Part shown: positions 33,553 to 46,899 of the stretch, piece after piece
Layout of the letters: every line of letters starts with the position of its first letter
Numbering within the stretch: the stretch's first letter is position 1
Assembly (NCBI GenBank): GCA_039654915.1
Contig: CM077597.1
Coordinates: 60,974,001 to 61,038,000, forward strand
Direction: 5' to 3'
Source of the DNA: Aquilaria yunnanensis
Taxonomy: Eukaryota > Streptophyta > Magnoliopsida > Malvales > Thymelaeaceae
DNA length: 64,000 bases
Program-made: the position numbers and the translations under genes
The notes under the pieces: generated by a model
Database searches by the model: none
What the model was told of the DNA's origin: nothing
Seen by the model: the letters and a program-made list of their open reading frames with translations, nothing else

Positions 33553-33950
33553 TGATAGTCATAGTGGAAAATGGTATCAATCTAACTTGAAGAGCTAGCC
33601 TTGATGCTTAAGGTTGGTGAGTTAAGGATCCTACAATCACAAAACATATCAGAGCCTAGGGGTGTGTTCCTAGGGGAAGCCCTATGATAATCAAGTTAGT
33701 TATCAGAAGTGAGGAGATATATTAAGAAGAATTCCAATAGTATACTGTACCTCTGGATTTGCAAATGAAGTCCCTTTATGTAGTAGTGGAGGAGGTCACT
33801 AAAGTGAATTAGGGATTTGGTTGCCATCTTTATTGGGTTTCCTCTTTATCTATCCAATTTTGGGGCTTTCTTGCTCTTATAGGATGTGTTGTTTTAATCA
33901 TTCTATTTTGGGCTCTTATCATGGGCTTATCTTGGGCCCATGTGGTATCA
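33553..33950 (-). repeat. Host A 5' LTR
   Basis: 398 bp, plus-strand tgatagtcatag...ccatgtggtatca; both TG and CA ends intact. Pair of the interrupted LTR at 1409-1629/8621-8817. Confidence 0.82.
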
Positions 33951-33954
33951 ATAG

Positions 33955-34925
33955 TGATGCCCCAAGGCATCTTCGTTTGCTGTCATGTTGACAGGTGGAG
34001 AGACTTCCTGAGGAGGCAAGTGCCTGGAGCTCTGGGTTCCCAGCTGAGTGTGCCTGAAAAGCTCAAAGAAGAGGTTAGGAGGTCCCCGGTTTGCTTTTCC
34101 GGGGAGGACCCTCCGACGCCCAAGTCAGTTTTCTGAGTGAAAGTGGAGGAAGAACACTAAGGGATCAAGTGTCTTGCCTGTTTTGTGTTTTCTCAGAGGG
34201 AGGAAAATGCCCATCCTTTGCCTAGTCCCATTTCCTAGTATTTATAGGAGTAGCTGGTCCGTTTAGATCATGACACGTGTTCGGTCGGATTTGATCTGTA
34301 TTTTTGGACCTAGGGGACAGGCAGCCGTTTGCAGCCTCCTTTAGCCCTGGACCCGGACAGGTTGTGTCAGGACTGGGGCGGCTACGGCGTGTCAGTTCGC
34401 CGTTCTGATGTGACGTGTAGGGCTTGTGGGCGGCATGTCAGAGGCTCCTTAAATGCTCATACCGTACTCCCGAGGTCCCCTGGGCGAGGTCGCCCTTCAG
34501 TGCGTGCACCCTCTTTGGATTCTATCCGTCCTTTGGTGCGAGCACCTCCTTCGGGATCTATCCCATAGCTCTGGGAGTTCCCTTGATGAACACCTTCTTC
34601 GGGACTCACACCCATAGTTCGGGGATTCCCTTGTTCAGGTGTTTCTTGTTCGGGGAAGACCTCTTTAGGGCCTCTGCCTTCGGGGAGATTCTCCCTTGCT
34701 TCAGAGAGATGGCTCTCTTACCCGAAGACGGTCAGTTTGGCCCCTCGATGGAGACGGTGTTGTCCTCGGAATTCCTGACGAGCTAACCAAAGTCTCGAGC
34801 TCATAGTGTTTGACTTCGCACCTTCCGAGGTCAATGAAAAGATCCTCTCTTGGGTGACGTCAGACCCCTCGGCCAATATTCTGGCAGGGAGTTACTACCG
34901 AGCAGGCAATAGCCTTTGGCTATCA
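33955..34925 (-). mobile_element. Tat-lineage solo LTR, 971 bp
   Basis: Starts tgatgccccaaggcatc and ends caatagcctttggctatca, like the young Tat LTRs but clearly diverged. It is flanked by AATAG at 33950-33954 and 34926-34930. The insertion site lies across the right end of host A. Confidence 0.9.
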
Positions 34926-34930
34926 AATAG

Positions 34931-36480
34931 CAAACCAACAAATTATAGGGAATTTAGGGACTAAGGTCCATACAAGTTTAGAGTGAGCAACTTCAACATA
35001 ATTTTCCACCATATGTAGATAAGCCAAATGCATGAAGAATTTTACATTCTTCACATAGCCCCATACTTGATTATCACACAATCAAAAAATAAGACTCTGA
35101 CCTTCAAAATATGCTTGCAATTGACAGATGCATCAAATAGAGGTCTTACCTACCATAACTCTTCATTTTTAATATAGTAAGCATGCACCTATTTCACCCA
35201 TAAACCTTCTTTGTCCACCAGTAACGTTCGTAACTTTTTCCTATGAGAGGCATTATTCCAAGCATAGAGACTAAAAATCCCAAGCCCACTTTGCTTTTTT
35301 GGGACACAAACATTTTTTCTGGCTCTTGACCAAACAAAATTCTTATAGCACAACCTAAAATAATTTTAGGAATAGGAAATAAACCTGACCATCAAGCATG
35401 GATTCATAAAATCACATATTTAATAAACTAAATTCTACTAGCATATGACAAAATTTTGTTTACCCAACTACTTACCCTTTTTTGGGATTTTTTCCTCCAA
35501 AGGCGTATAATGCATAATTTATAACTGAGAGTCAAGCAGGGAAATAGTTAAATACCTTATAGGAAGAGTTCTTTTTGACATATTTAGGACTTGGAGAATT
35601 TGCCTCTCCAAACCTTCTTCAACAATTCTCAACAAAACCTGGCTTTTGTCATAATTTATCATCAGACTTGAAGTAGTAAAGAAAGTATCCAAGCAATACC
35701 TAATTGCTTTCAAAGAGTCAACATCCCCTCTAGCAAAAATCATTATGTCATCCACAAACATAAGATGAGAAAGGGAGACTCTCTTACATTTAGGGTGAAA
35801 AAAAACATAGCCCTCATCAAACATTTTCTTCAACGCCCTAGACAAATAATCCATGACAATAAAAAATAAAAGAGAGGACAAAGTGTCCCCCATTCACTCA
35901 ACTTTTCCTTTTAAAATAGCCACAAAGGCTGCCACTAATCACAATAGAAAAAGAGAGAAATTTAACACAGATCATAACCTAATTAACAAATTTTTTTGGG
36001 AAGCGCAGAATAAGGAAAATATACTCTAGAAAGCTCCATTCCAACATATCATAAAATTTCCTCAAGTAAATTTTCAAACACATTATAGGTATGATATTGG
36101 TCATACTATAGCCTTTTATAAATTCATTGCAGACCAAAACATTGTCAGCAATTGATCTATTTTTAACAAATGCTCCATGATTCTCATGAATAATGGAAGG
36201 AAGAATTTCTTACAATCTACTAGCTAGAATTTTAGACATAAACTTATAGAGCACAATCTAATATGAAATAAGCCTAAAAAAATTAGCACAAGAAGCATGA
36301 GAATGTTTTGGAACTAAATCAATTGTAGTGAGGGAAGAAGGAAGGTCACTAGAGTAAAAGAACTAGAAAAAGGCAGCAACAATATCCTTACTTGGAGGTA
36401 ATCCTGGGAGGTCTACAGGAAAAAACTTTTAGAAATAGATTGGCTATTGGAATTTCCTTAAGTTGTTCCTCGACTGCCAC
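34931..36480 (-). pseudogene. LINE (L1-like) ORF2 reverse transcriptase fragment
   Basis: The minus strand contains GDTLSSLLFFIVMDYLSRAL, then HLMFVDDIMIFARGDVDS, then INYDKSQVL (frame 35893-35519), the RT palm of plant L1-like LINEs with FVDD in place of FADD. Upstream (36300-35950) are HENHGAFVKNRSI and similar RT blocks; downstream (35500-35000) is the post-RT region (LSYASRIQFIK, KSKVGLG). Several stops. It joins the piece at 1283-1408 across host A. On the right it ends near 36480 against chromovirus sequence. Confidence 0.8.
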
Positions 36481-39400
36481 CCCATTCAGTTAGTAAGATG
36501 CTTCCTTCCTTACAATGGGAATGGACTCTATCAACTTGAGGTGTAAACTCTTGGCACTACTTGCCAAACTACTCATGCAAGTCACATTTACCCCCGAGGC
36601 CTCCTCAAGGGTGACCTTACAACCTGCAAAGTCGATCTGGGCCTTCTACCTACTTAACCAATCCATTCCAAGGACAACATCATGTGGGATCAAAGTTAAA
36701 ACCCAAAGGTCACACAAAGACCTATGACCTCCTAACTCCAAGGGATACCCCTTAACCATTTCATTGGTGAAAATGATATTCCTCCCCATAGTCTTAATAA
36801 ATATCATATCATCCATCAAAGTTCTTTGTAGTCCAAACTTGCCAACCATGCTCAAGGAAATGACAGAAAGAGTAGCACTAGTATCAAACAGAATCCTAAT
36901 ACTACTATCCTGAAAATTAAAGTTACCTTGCACAACTATCGGCTCTCTGGATGTCTGGCCTGTCAAAGTAAAGACACGTGGCTGCACAAGGGCTCAGGTA
37001 GATGCATTTCCAACTCTTGAGGCTTGCAGTCTTCCTTGGCCTTGGTATTGCCCAAGGCTTGGGCACTCCTTAGCCCAATGTCCAGTCTAACGGCAGTAAT
37101 TGCAAAGATCAGTTTCGAGGGTGCACAGTTTGTTACCATGAAACCTTTGACACTTACGACAATGGCCCTTCTCAATTTTCTTGCTCTTCTTGGAGGCACC
37201 TTGGTCTCCTCCCAGGTTAGGCCTCTTGCTCGACAACCTTGAGTGCACCGCTTAGCTCAACTGCCTTATCCTTGGGTTTCACCTCCGTCAACTCCTTTTC
37301 CAAAGCCAAGGCCTTGTGAACAGCCTCATGATAGGTCCAAACTCCAATGACCGTCAAGAAGCTCCTTAACTCCACCTTAAGTCCACAAATGCATACCGAA
37401 AAAGAGAACTAAACTTCCTCTTGTAGGGTTTTGGGAGCCAAGCAAATGCAACGGAATATAACCAAAACCCTCCAGAAGCCAATTGAAATGGGATAAATTG
37501 GGTGCTCAAAATTTTATACCTAGTTAAGTTGAGATCTTTAACAGAACTATTGAGTCAAATCACAAAACTTGAATAGTTTATGTGTTCAAGCTCTTTATGG
37601 TATCCACACGAGCCTCTCACAATCACCATGCCTCAACCACGTCCTGGTAGATACGTTCCTTTTACGCTCGCAGTGCTAGCTTGCATCCTCCAAGGAATGG
37701 CAAGAAAAAGTGCAGTTGGAACTCTCAGAACTCTTCTAATTTCATCCTTGATGAGGCTAGGGCAAGGGTTGTTAATTTCTCACTATATGATGTGTTTATA
37801 GTGAGACTAAACTCCCAAGCCTAATGGGTTTCAAAGCCCTAATCCAATTAGGTTTTAACTTCAAGCCTAATAATGGCTCAACCTTTGGGCCAATCATTAA
37901 TATGAAATTATCATGAAACCAAGACCAAACAATTCGGCCCATGTACTCAAATAATCCAATTGGCTTTATGTGTTTGAGCCAACAAGCTCCTATCACATTG
38001 GAAACGATCATAAATCATAATTATGATCATAAACAATGAGTGGTGTCTAACAACACATCATTGCTACCCAAGTGAGAAGATTGTTGGTGATTCGACTAAA
38101 CCTTTATGATCATTATTCGTATATGCCATTTTCCTTTGGTCCAAGATATCAAGACCAAACATGAGACATGGAATATGTCACTTCATATAGCCTGATCTAT
38201 GGTTTCTTGATTACCAAGTAGACTAACTTAAACTGATGACATTGATATTGTATATCAACTCATCTGAGCATGGTCTTGCATTTTCTTAGTTTTACTCTAT
38301 CAAGGAGCCCGAAGATATCACTCCCATTACATAGGAGGGACAAATCCCATCTTGATCATACAAAACCCTCCGCATGATATGTGACATACCCAATGACCTC
38401 CTTCAAGTTCACTCAGTTACGAGCAACAAAAGGAAGTATCAATGTATGTGACTCACACATAGGGAACCTTGATGACCTTAGGTCAAAGGACTACATATAT
38501 GTGATCACTATGAGAATCACTTATGACATTCATATAATGATCCATGAAGCATTCTCGTGGTGGGTCAATCCAGTACACAAGTTCTCCAACTTGTGCTCAT
38601 ATTTAGACTACATATCTTATATTAGTCTCCACATACGATAGTCTTTATATATTATTGCAACCTGCTCCATGATAATACTAGACCAGGGACATTTAAGAAT
38701 ATCATTATTATAGGGTTATAATTATGTTTATTACGTTACACAGAAACAAAACAACAAACATAATTACTGGATTAATGCCTCAATAAAATATCATGCCTCA
38801 ATGTACAAAATACAATCATCTCATGATTGGCTTTTGGGCACAACACTAACACCTCTCATACTCAAGGACCATCAAGCTTTCTTGAATCAACTCATCAAAC
38901 TCTATCCTTTTTTTATCTTGAGCTGCCTCACTATTGAACTCATTGCAGATCTCCTTCCCAAATTCGGTCCAATCCAGTTTTTTCGGCCTTTGCCTAAGTC
39001 TACCTTCATTGTAAGACTTAAGTTTCTCTATGACATCCTTCCACCACAAGGAAGCCTTGCCTACCAAGAAGAAAAGCACCAAATCCATCTTAGCTTTATC
39101 ATCCAACTTCATGTTCTAAAAAATTTCATTGATTTGATACAACCATCCTTCGACAGCATCAGGATCACCCACATCATTGAACTTTGGATTGTTGATCTCA
39201 CGACATATCAAAATGAGCTCTATATGGTAAAAAATAACAAGTCTTTTCCTTCTATTTTGGGGATGGATATCCTTCCCATCCTCTTCCCCACTGTCCTTTT
39301 TGAAGTTCACTTGAGCATGTTCATGCACTTGCTCTTGACCATGCACTTGCCCTTGGGGTGGAGGATTTCTCTCCTGACCTTGGTGCACCATTGAGCCTTG

Positions 39401-39750
39401 GTGCATTTCGGCCCTTACCCCTATTAGGGTCCTCTAAGGTCTCCACTCCATTTAGAGGTTGAGCACGTTCCTCAAGTAGGATAGTCATGCCATGTAGCAT
39501 CTAGTCATAGACTCATTAAGCCTCCATAACAAAGAAACCACTTCTCTCATGTTTGCCCCATTGGGATCACTAGTTCCCACAGCAAGAGCCTGAGGCTCAG
39601 TAGTAGTACCTTACGGAGTATTAAGCATGATTCCTGCAACCAAAGCCAGAAGACCACACCCAAAGCAACTTATAAGCAGTACTAACTATACTTAGATCTT
39701 AGTTCACTTATTGCCTCTAGTAGAACACTTGACCTACTTTGATACCAAAC
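36481..39750 (-). pseudogene. Degraded chromovirus gag-protease (interrupted)
   Basis: At 36987-36646 the frame reads a chromovirus protease: FQDSSIRILFDTSATLSVIS with D-T-S for D-T-G, ending GMDWLSR. At about 37150-37050 is a double zinc knuckle (CRKCQRFHGNKLC and CNYCR, stop, TGHWAKEC). 39406-38857 is the gag core (WWKDVIEKL, EFNSEAAQDKKRIEFDEL, DPDAVEGWLYQINEIF). A family B solo LTR splits gag at 37432-38851. The primer site is the complement of gataccaaa near 39741. RT, RNase H and integrase are gone beyond 36480. Confidence 0.75.
37432..38851 (-). mobile_element. Family B solo LTR, 1420 bp
   Basis: Plus-strand tgtagggttttggg...cacaacactaaca, flanked by CCTCT at 37427-37431 and 38852-38856. 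More diverged from the copy at 31691 than that copy is from the one at 61067, by eye. Confidence 0.9.
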
Positions 39751-42314
39751 TATCATGGAGTGGCGTCCCAATGCCTTGAATTATTTAACTTGTAGGCTTT
39801 TGGGGACTGTGATCCCACTTAGTTACTATTGCTCAACCATTACTTGTGCGTAAATTAAAACAATTCATGTGCAACTAGTTTCTTAGCCTACCCTGCAAGA
39901 TGATATGCATCCATTTGTCCTGGTGATACAAACAATTAAGTAAACCAATTTAAAAACATTGCTCGAGCATTGCATTTAAAAAGTGCTTAAATTGTGCCAA
40001 GACAATGAAATACTAGTTACTTCAACTTCAAGTAATAGTTTGTGCACACTTTACAATACTAATATGCACCCAAAAGTAACTCAGTGGTTTAACACCACAA
40101 TGTATCCTAATAGAGGCAACATTTTAGTACACAAGGTACTATATATACAAGAAAAATCCTTTACTTGAGCCCCACTTTTGAGCTATAAAGCTCCAAGCGC
40201 AAGCCCCCCTTCCTAATCCTTGTGCACAACTTAGCCTTTATATTGTAAAAGAACAACCTTAGTTAGTACAAAGCTTAAATCACAAGTAAACTTAGAATCT
40301 CAAGGATTCTGAAGAATAAGTACCTGCAAAAGGAGAAAACTTTGCCCACAACTATCCACTAGTTGTTTGGCCTGGTGTTAGAACCTGCACAACAAACTTA
40401 AGGGAGTGAGTACAGGAATGTACTCAGTAAGGAACCCTTGGGGTACCTATAAAGGAGATAGCAAGCATGCATGCAAAATGGCACACGACAAACAAGCAAC
40501 CAACCAAAAATCAACACAAGGCAATAACATAAAAGATATGCAAAGCATGAATATATGATATGCACTACACAATCCTTGGGACTTCTTCTTATACTTGCTG
40601 TGAGCTCAAACGGTGGAGGTGCTTGAGACATTGGCCCTTGTATCCCAAATACCTTACCTCCTTTAAGCCCTACTTATGGGTCCTAGAGTAGGTTGTCACT
40701 TCCTCTCAAAACTTACCAATTTTACCCTTAATTTATTGTACAGGGTAGCATTCTTATGTGATCCTACTCGCCAAGCTCTTAGAGCTTAGCTTAGAGCTCC
40801 TTAATGGCTCACTTACCAAACCGAATGGTTTGGTTGGGATCTTTTTAGGTTTCCTCTTCATTTCCCCTTAGATTTGAGACCTTTCACTTAGGCCAATGAA
40901 GCTTCTGAAACCTGACTTAATCCCCTTAGAACCCCTTTAGCAGCTTGAGCACTTTTAGCCCTTATCCATTATACTTAGCTCTACCTTAACCACACCACTT
41001 AGCTACCACTTAAATAATGTATAATTCTCATCTTATGAATGAGTCTTAGGCCTAGCCAAGGATATGAAACATCTTAGAATATCCTAGGGATGATAACCAA
41101 GAAATTGAGCCATTCTTAGGATGCCCTAAGCTTGAGGGACTTATGCCTTGGCGACGCTATCGGTGACCCGTTGCCAAAGGCATCATCACTCGGGCTTCCT
41201 AGAAAATTTCTAGCGATGCATCCCTAAATGGTGTTTCCAACGGCAATGCATCACAAATGCTCTATAGCATTGCATGACTACGTGCGAACTTCCACCAAAC
41301 TTGCTCAAACTTTTAATTCCTAAGGCCAATTCACATGGGCCTTGTTTCTACTTCATTCCCACATCCATTACTACATTTTTATGAATTATTTGAGATTTTT
41401 TAACTTGAACCCTTACCTTAATTTAGCCACAAAGCAAGAACAAAGCATAAGTATAACTTGGGCTCAACTTATCTCTCTTGAGTTCCAGGCCTAAAACCAA
41501 AGTGATATGGCTTAGAAACTTAAATCAAGACTACTTCTAGCTACTCAAACAACTTAGAACTAGTGCAAAGAAAACCAAGAAGCTTACCTTAGGTTTCAAG
41601 CCTAAAACAAGCATCAAAGTGCTAGATTGACGCAAGAACACAAAAAATGAGCTTGAGGCTTCTAGTAATCACCTTGGGGCCTTCAAATTTGATGGATACT
41701 TGAGGAATTGGGGAGTTTCAAAGTAGGGTTTCAGGTGGGGGAGGGAGCCACGAAAATGGCATGCAAAAAAGAATGGAAATGGAAGTTAATAAAAGTGTAG
41801 AAATATCCTACCAACTCCACTAAGGCACAATTCATGATTTCTTGCCTTTTGGCCATCAAAATCTCTTTTCTTTCACTTTGGTCACTAAACCTACACCTAA
41901 AACCATCCCTCCTTGATCCCAAAAAGTTCAAAAGCCTCTTACTCTTAGCCTCTTGGACACTTAAGTCACTTAGGACATAAATGGCTCATTTGAGAACATA
42001 GTGCAATTTTTGCACTTTTATTTCAAAAGATGGTTCTAATAGCTAGGATAACTTATGGTCTTGACTTAACTAGTCAAAATTCCTCAAATGACCGAATTTC
42101 ATAAAATTTATAGTCATGCCACTCACTTGGGTCAAAATTATTATTTTTCCCTTTTGCCTCTTATGTGCCAAACCACACTTAGGAACGCATCTTTACTTAA
42201 ACTTAGCTTTCTTTCTTGCTTAGTAAGATGCTAACTTGAGGTATGTAAGTAAAAAAACTTAAATAAACATGCTTACCTGGTCAAAATCCATCATTGACTT
42301 GGAAAGTCATCACA
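39751..42314 (-). repeat. 5' LTR of the degraded chromovirus (H)
   Basis: It adjoins the primer site at 39741-39750. It ends tcatcaca at 42314 (minus-strand start TGTGATGAC). It contains the complement of the shared LTR motif at 40400-40430 (gggagtgagtacag-atgtactcagtaag). At 41150-41280 are decayed versions of the CpG palindromes seen in solo LTR F. The inner end (tatcatgg) has lost its CA. Confidence 0.6.
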
Positions 42315-43137
42315 TTTCTAGTTGATGAAGCCATAATTGTACTCTCTCTGCACCCTAAGACCCATCATAGCATGGTGGTCTTGTAGCCTAAAATTTGTCT
42401 AAAACCTAGTTAGCATCCTCCTCTGTTCTATGCTTTTCTTTATATTCTTAAATACTTCTATGATCTCTTCTTTTAGATCTCATTTTTCTCTATGTAATAG
42501 ACTTTTCTTTATCCAGATCTACCACCTAGGTAGTAGTTTGATGCTGTTGTGAGACTTGTTGAACATGTCTCTTAGGTTCTTGTCTCACCTCCAACCTTAT
42601 TCTCCATGCCCTAGGATTCTTTTTTTCATCATCATCCTAAGGCAAATCTCCTTCTCTCACAATAAGGTCTACATTCCCTTGGTTTTTACTATTTAATGTG
42701 TCCTTAGCTCTAGCTTAGGCAACTACACCCTAGTCATGTGCTATCTGACCGATGTTTTGTGGTGCTTGTGTAGCATTTTAGGCATTTTATGCATTCAGTG
42801 GTTGTCCAAAGTAGTGGTTAGGTGCTGCATAATCTACTCAAGACTTTGCCACAAATGCTGTCAACCTAACTGCCACATTTTTCAAAGTAGCAGTTAGGTG
42901 TTGCATCACATGCTCAGGCCTCTAATGTTTGTTATCTTTAACTCTAGGTCCTTCACCACTTTGTCCTTACTGATCTTGAATATTCTAATATCTTCTCTTT
43001 CTAGTGTTACCCATCTTCATGCTCTAATTTAGATGTGAGCATAATTCTATCAAAACAATCTTTGATTATGCAATGCAACAAAAAAAATGAAAATAGAATG
43101 CCTAATAGCCTTATAAACCATGCTCTGACACCACCTT
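42315..43137 (-). pseudogene. Second chromovirus leader and gag N-terminus
   Basis: The primer-site complement at about 43119-43134 (catgctctgacaccacc; minus strand GGTGTCAGAGCATGG) resembles the initiator-Met tRNA site. The following minus-strand reading MKMGNTRKRRY, then KNVAVRLTAFVAKS, looks like a gag start with stops. The H LTR is inserted next to it. Confidence 0.5.
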
Positions 43138-45090
43138 TTTACAACATACAAGCGGCTAATGAAAAACAGACCAAACAAAACCTTGCTAGTAAATAATAAT
43201 CCCTAGAACTATGCCCCTATTTAATAGGCACTAACTCCAAAGAAGGGCTAACTAGTCAAGAGAAAGTTTAGGGGATGTCACCCTCCCAGGACAATGCAAA
43301 TCCATGCTAACTCCAAGATGTGAACTCAGCCATGGTTATTATGTGTTCTCACAACCTTGACAAGGCCTACACTTAATCTACTCAAGCTTCTCTAGGCATA
43401 ACAATAGTTCTTGAGGTTTGAAAAGTTTAGGTCTAGTACTCAAAATTGAAATAGTTCCTCTTTATAACCAAAAAAGTGCATGAAGCTAACTTAAATATCT
43501 TTATGGTCACTAATATCATGTTAGTGAAGGTATTACAAATGGTAAACCAGATCTCTTTGTTAAACTTCATGGAATATGAACTTGCTAAGCAGATGAACTA
43601 CAACAATAGGGCATGGAAAATTATGAACTAACTTCACCACTTTAGCTGAAAACTTTTGCTGGAAGTTACAAAAAAGTAGTTTCCAGTGTACACTAGAAAC
43701 TGCATTAGGTTTATAGCACAGATGTAGAAAAGTAAAATATGGAAAACCAAGACATAGTTTTCGAGGAAAAATACACAGTTTTACTTGCAAAATCCTAAAG
43801 AACAAATCTGTCATGCCAAATACAGGATCTAGGGCACCAAAGTCCTTTAGCACCATAAGAAATGTACATCGCTAAGGCCACATCTAGTCTTCCAACTTGC
43901 TCCATCATGAGATAACCAGCCTAGCCAACCCATAGCTCCCACCATAGTGACTCTACAAAACACTTAGGCAACATAATTCAGTTAGATATATGTACTCAAG
44001 CTAGCATCATGAAGACACAAAACCATAGTTAGCCTTAAGGACAATGCATGCTCACCTGATCAAGTCAAAACCTTATATACTAACTCCTGGTTCAAGCTTA
44101 CTCAAGGTCTATAAAAGGTAAACAAGTAAAAGTAAGCTCATAAGAACTTAGTAAGAAAGGCATATATAATCATAGAACATGTCACACATGTTATCATGCA
44201 AACTGTGAATAGACCACTTGTACACTTATCAACTATGGACTTAACCATATAATCTGAGCATTTAGAAGGATCTTAAGGTAATATGGCCATACTACATGGT
44301 TTAGAAATCCCTGATCTGCCTGCCCATAGTCTGCACAGGCGCTTAAACTTGCTTAGATAACAAAACAACTCATATACAAGCACAAATTTTACTTGTTTAC
44401 CTAAGTCAGATACCAAGGACATAATCCCATACAAAAACACTTGATTTAGTAGTTCCTTTGCGCTAATCTTTAGGACATTACCTTGCCCAATTCATTAGAG
44501 ATTAGATTTCACAAACAAACACCATACATTCTAACCTCAAATCTCTCAGACTAAGGCTGTAAATTAAGAAAGCTCTCAGGTGACTTAGCATAGCTTGGTG
44601 GAGAAGCAACTTGTTTTGCATGCAAGTTTTCTTTCCAAAATCATGAAATTCTTTGTATTTCTTCTTTAAAAACCTTCTTGTTTCCTCTTCATCGAGCTCT
44701 GGCTTGATTTGTTACTTGTATGATCAAAAGAAACTCAATCCACACCAAGCTAGAGGTTGAAGAAGATAGTGGGGTTCAAACTACATTTTGGCTTTCCTTT
44801 TATCTGCATGGTGCAGACTGCCCTCTTACTTTCCCCATGTGTCAAATGAGCCATTAGAACCCTTTATCCTACTTTTCTAACTAGTTTCCAATTTGGTATC
44901 TTAAATTTGCAAACAAGGCTCTCCCTTATTGACCAAGACTTCATTTATCTTATTGTTAGCAATTAAGTCCCTTCTGGGTACTTAATCTACTTCCCAAGTC
45001 CCTTAAACTAAATTCTAGACCAATAGACCCAAGATGGTACTCTTACTTGTTTAAGTAATGACATCGACTAGTAATTAATAAATCACATAC

Positions 45091-45127
<37 letters not shown>

Positions 45128-45214
45128 GTAATAATAATAATAATAAGTTAAACATAAGTAATTCATTATTACTTGCTCCTTACCTAACTCAGAGTGAGGC
45201 TCATAGGGGAGACA
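43138..45214 (-). repeat. Chromovirus LTR (I), approximate ends
   Basis: Adjacent to the primer site above. It has the shared motif complement near 44100-44155 (ggtaaacaagtaaaagtaagctcataagaacttagtaag) and a (TAA)n tract near its outer end. The outer end is set at ggggagaca by analogy with LTR H and is uncertain. Confidence 0.45.
45091..45147 (+). repeat. (TAA)n microsatellite
   Basis: About 18 trinucleotide units with one interruption (atagta). Confidence 0.95.
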
Positions 45215-46750
45215 TTAGCTTATCTAGCCTAGATAATTTCAGGAACAACCTTCTACAATCCTACTTCCATGGTCTAAAGGGCAATGACTCAAAAAGTCAA
45301 ACCTTAAGTAGGTTTAGCCCTCAAATAGAAACAAACATATCCAAACAAATAGTTTCATTACTAGATTATTTAGGAAGGTTTCATTTTAGCTAATTAAGTC
45401 TACTTAATTAAAATGAGGATACAACATGCAGGTTTAAGCTAGGATCAGGACTTGAAATAGATAGTCAAACCAGAAATCTCATTTACTTAGGCAGCAAACA
45501 TAGAACTTTACAAGCCAATCATAGAGTAAGCTTCAAGGTTATACAAACCCTTAATACTTCTTACAAATAAGTTTGCCTAATGTCCCCTATACAAGCAAGG
45601 TTTACACATGCCTCATACACAAAGAAAAAAAAAATACAAACAAGCAGTATTAATTCTAGCATGCTTCAATGGTGGGCTTTCATCATAATTCTACATTTAG
45701 TTAGAAAATCACACTTAGAACAATATCTCACATGAATAACTTAGAAAGAATCAGTGTAACTAAGTTCATACCTACTGCTTAGAACAAGAAGCCATAGAAG
45801 ATGACATTCTAGTCACAGTTATCTACGCTTTGCCCTGAAACAAGTAAATATAAAGTGGTAAGCTCAAAGAACTTAGTGAGGGACTTAAGGTTTCTAAGTA
45901 TCCGGCAATGCAAATATAGATTAACAGCATTAGCAATACATTAATAGACATAGACCCCTACTTTGTAGACACAAAAACCTACAAGGCAAGTAAACATAAA
46001 CCAATTTACAGAACAAGCAACAAGACTAGTTAGGTAGTGAGCTTAAGGAACCCTTCCAAAATTTTAGCCAATCAACCATGGGTTACCTAGTTACTCGAAC
46101 AAAATAGACGCATCCTTAAAGTTTTAAATTGAACCATGGACCTTTCTTAACTAAGACTTTTACAGTGCAGCCATGTTCATAAGATTGAACCATTACATGG
46201 CCACCTCACTTTAAAAGAATGCCATAGTCACAATTAAAAATAGATGACATAGAAATCTCAAAGAATGAAGAAGTAAGCTAAAAAAAATCCTTTACCAAAC
46301 TACCAATTGAACTTAAACAAAAATCCCAAGTCTATGAACTTGATGATAAAGCTTAGTCCCTAGCATGCAAAGTTTCCCCACTTTCTCTTTCTAGAACTAG
46401 TTTCTCATTTTCTCAAACCTTCATGAGCTTGAAGATGATCAATTAGGGCTTATTTTGACTGGTCGCATGCCAAGGACCTATGTACACATGAGCTAGGAGA
46501 TGAGTTGGTGAGTGGGATTTAGTTCTTTTCTTAGTCCCTAGCCAGTGAAGCTCAATACAGACTAGTCCTTCAAGTTTGCATTTTAACAGTTTAGTCCAAT
46601 AAGTCTTAGCCTTAAAAATTTTAAATATTACAATTGATCCCTTTAATTGTAACACTGCTTCACAACCCTTGAAGACTACCTGTGCAATAAGAACCTGAGA
46701 GCCACCTAACTAGGTTTATTAGCTATTCAATGCTCAAAATAGCTAGCTTA
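45215..46750 (-). repeat. Another LTR-like segment (J), ends not fixed
   Basis: It carries the LTR motif complement near 45836-45890 (gaaacaagtaaatataaagtggtaagctcaaagaacttagtgag) in the same order as LTR I. I could not find a duplication or either end. 46751-46899 shows nothing recognisable. Confidence 0.35.
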
Positions 46751-46899
46751 TACCATAACCCATAACTAAATTACACCAATTTGGTGAAAAAAAATGAAGT
46801 CATCCTTTATATACTCAATTAGGGTGGTAATATTTCATAGTCAAGTCTACTTATTACCTATCAAATGTTGTCCTTTATGGTCAAGACACCTTGGTTTGG

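Larger units (their letters stand above)
1409..33950 (-). mobile_element. Old Tat-lineage element (host A) carrying many nested insertions
   Basis: LTRs of about 400 bp lie at 33553-33950 (5' LTR, TG...CA intact) and at 1409-1629 plus 8621-8817 (3' LTR). Flanking ATAGC duplications are at 1404-1408 and 33951-33954 plus 34931. On the minus strand, from right to left, it holds gag, protease, RT, RNase H and a second RNase H. On the plus strand next to the 3' LTR is a decayed antisense gene, the same plan as the young Tat element. Integrase is missing, apparently deleted around 10622-11525. LTRs are strongly diverged and every frame is broken, so it is ancient and dead. About half of the span consists of later insertions. 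Confidence 0.8.
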
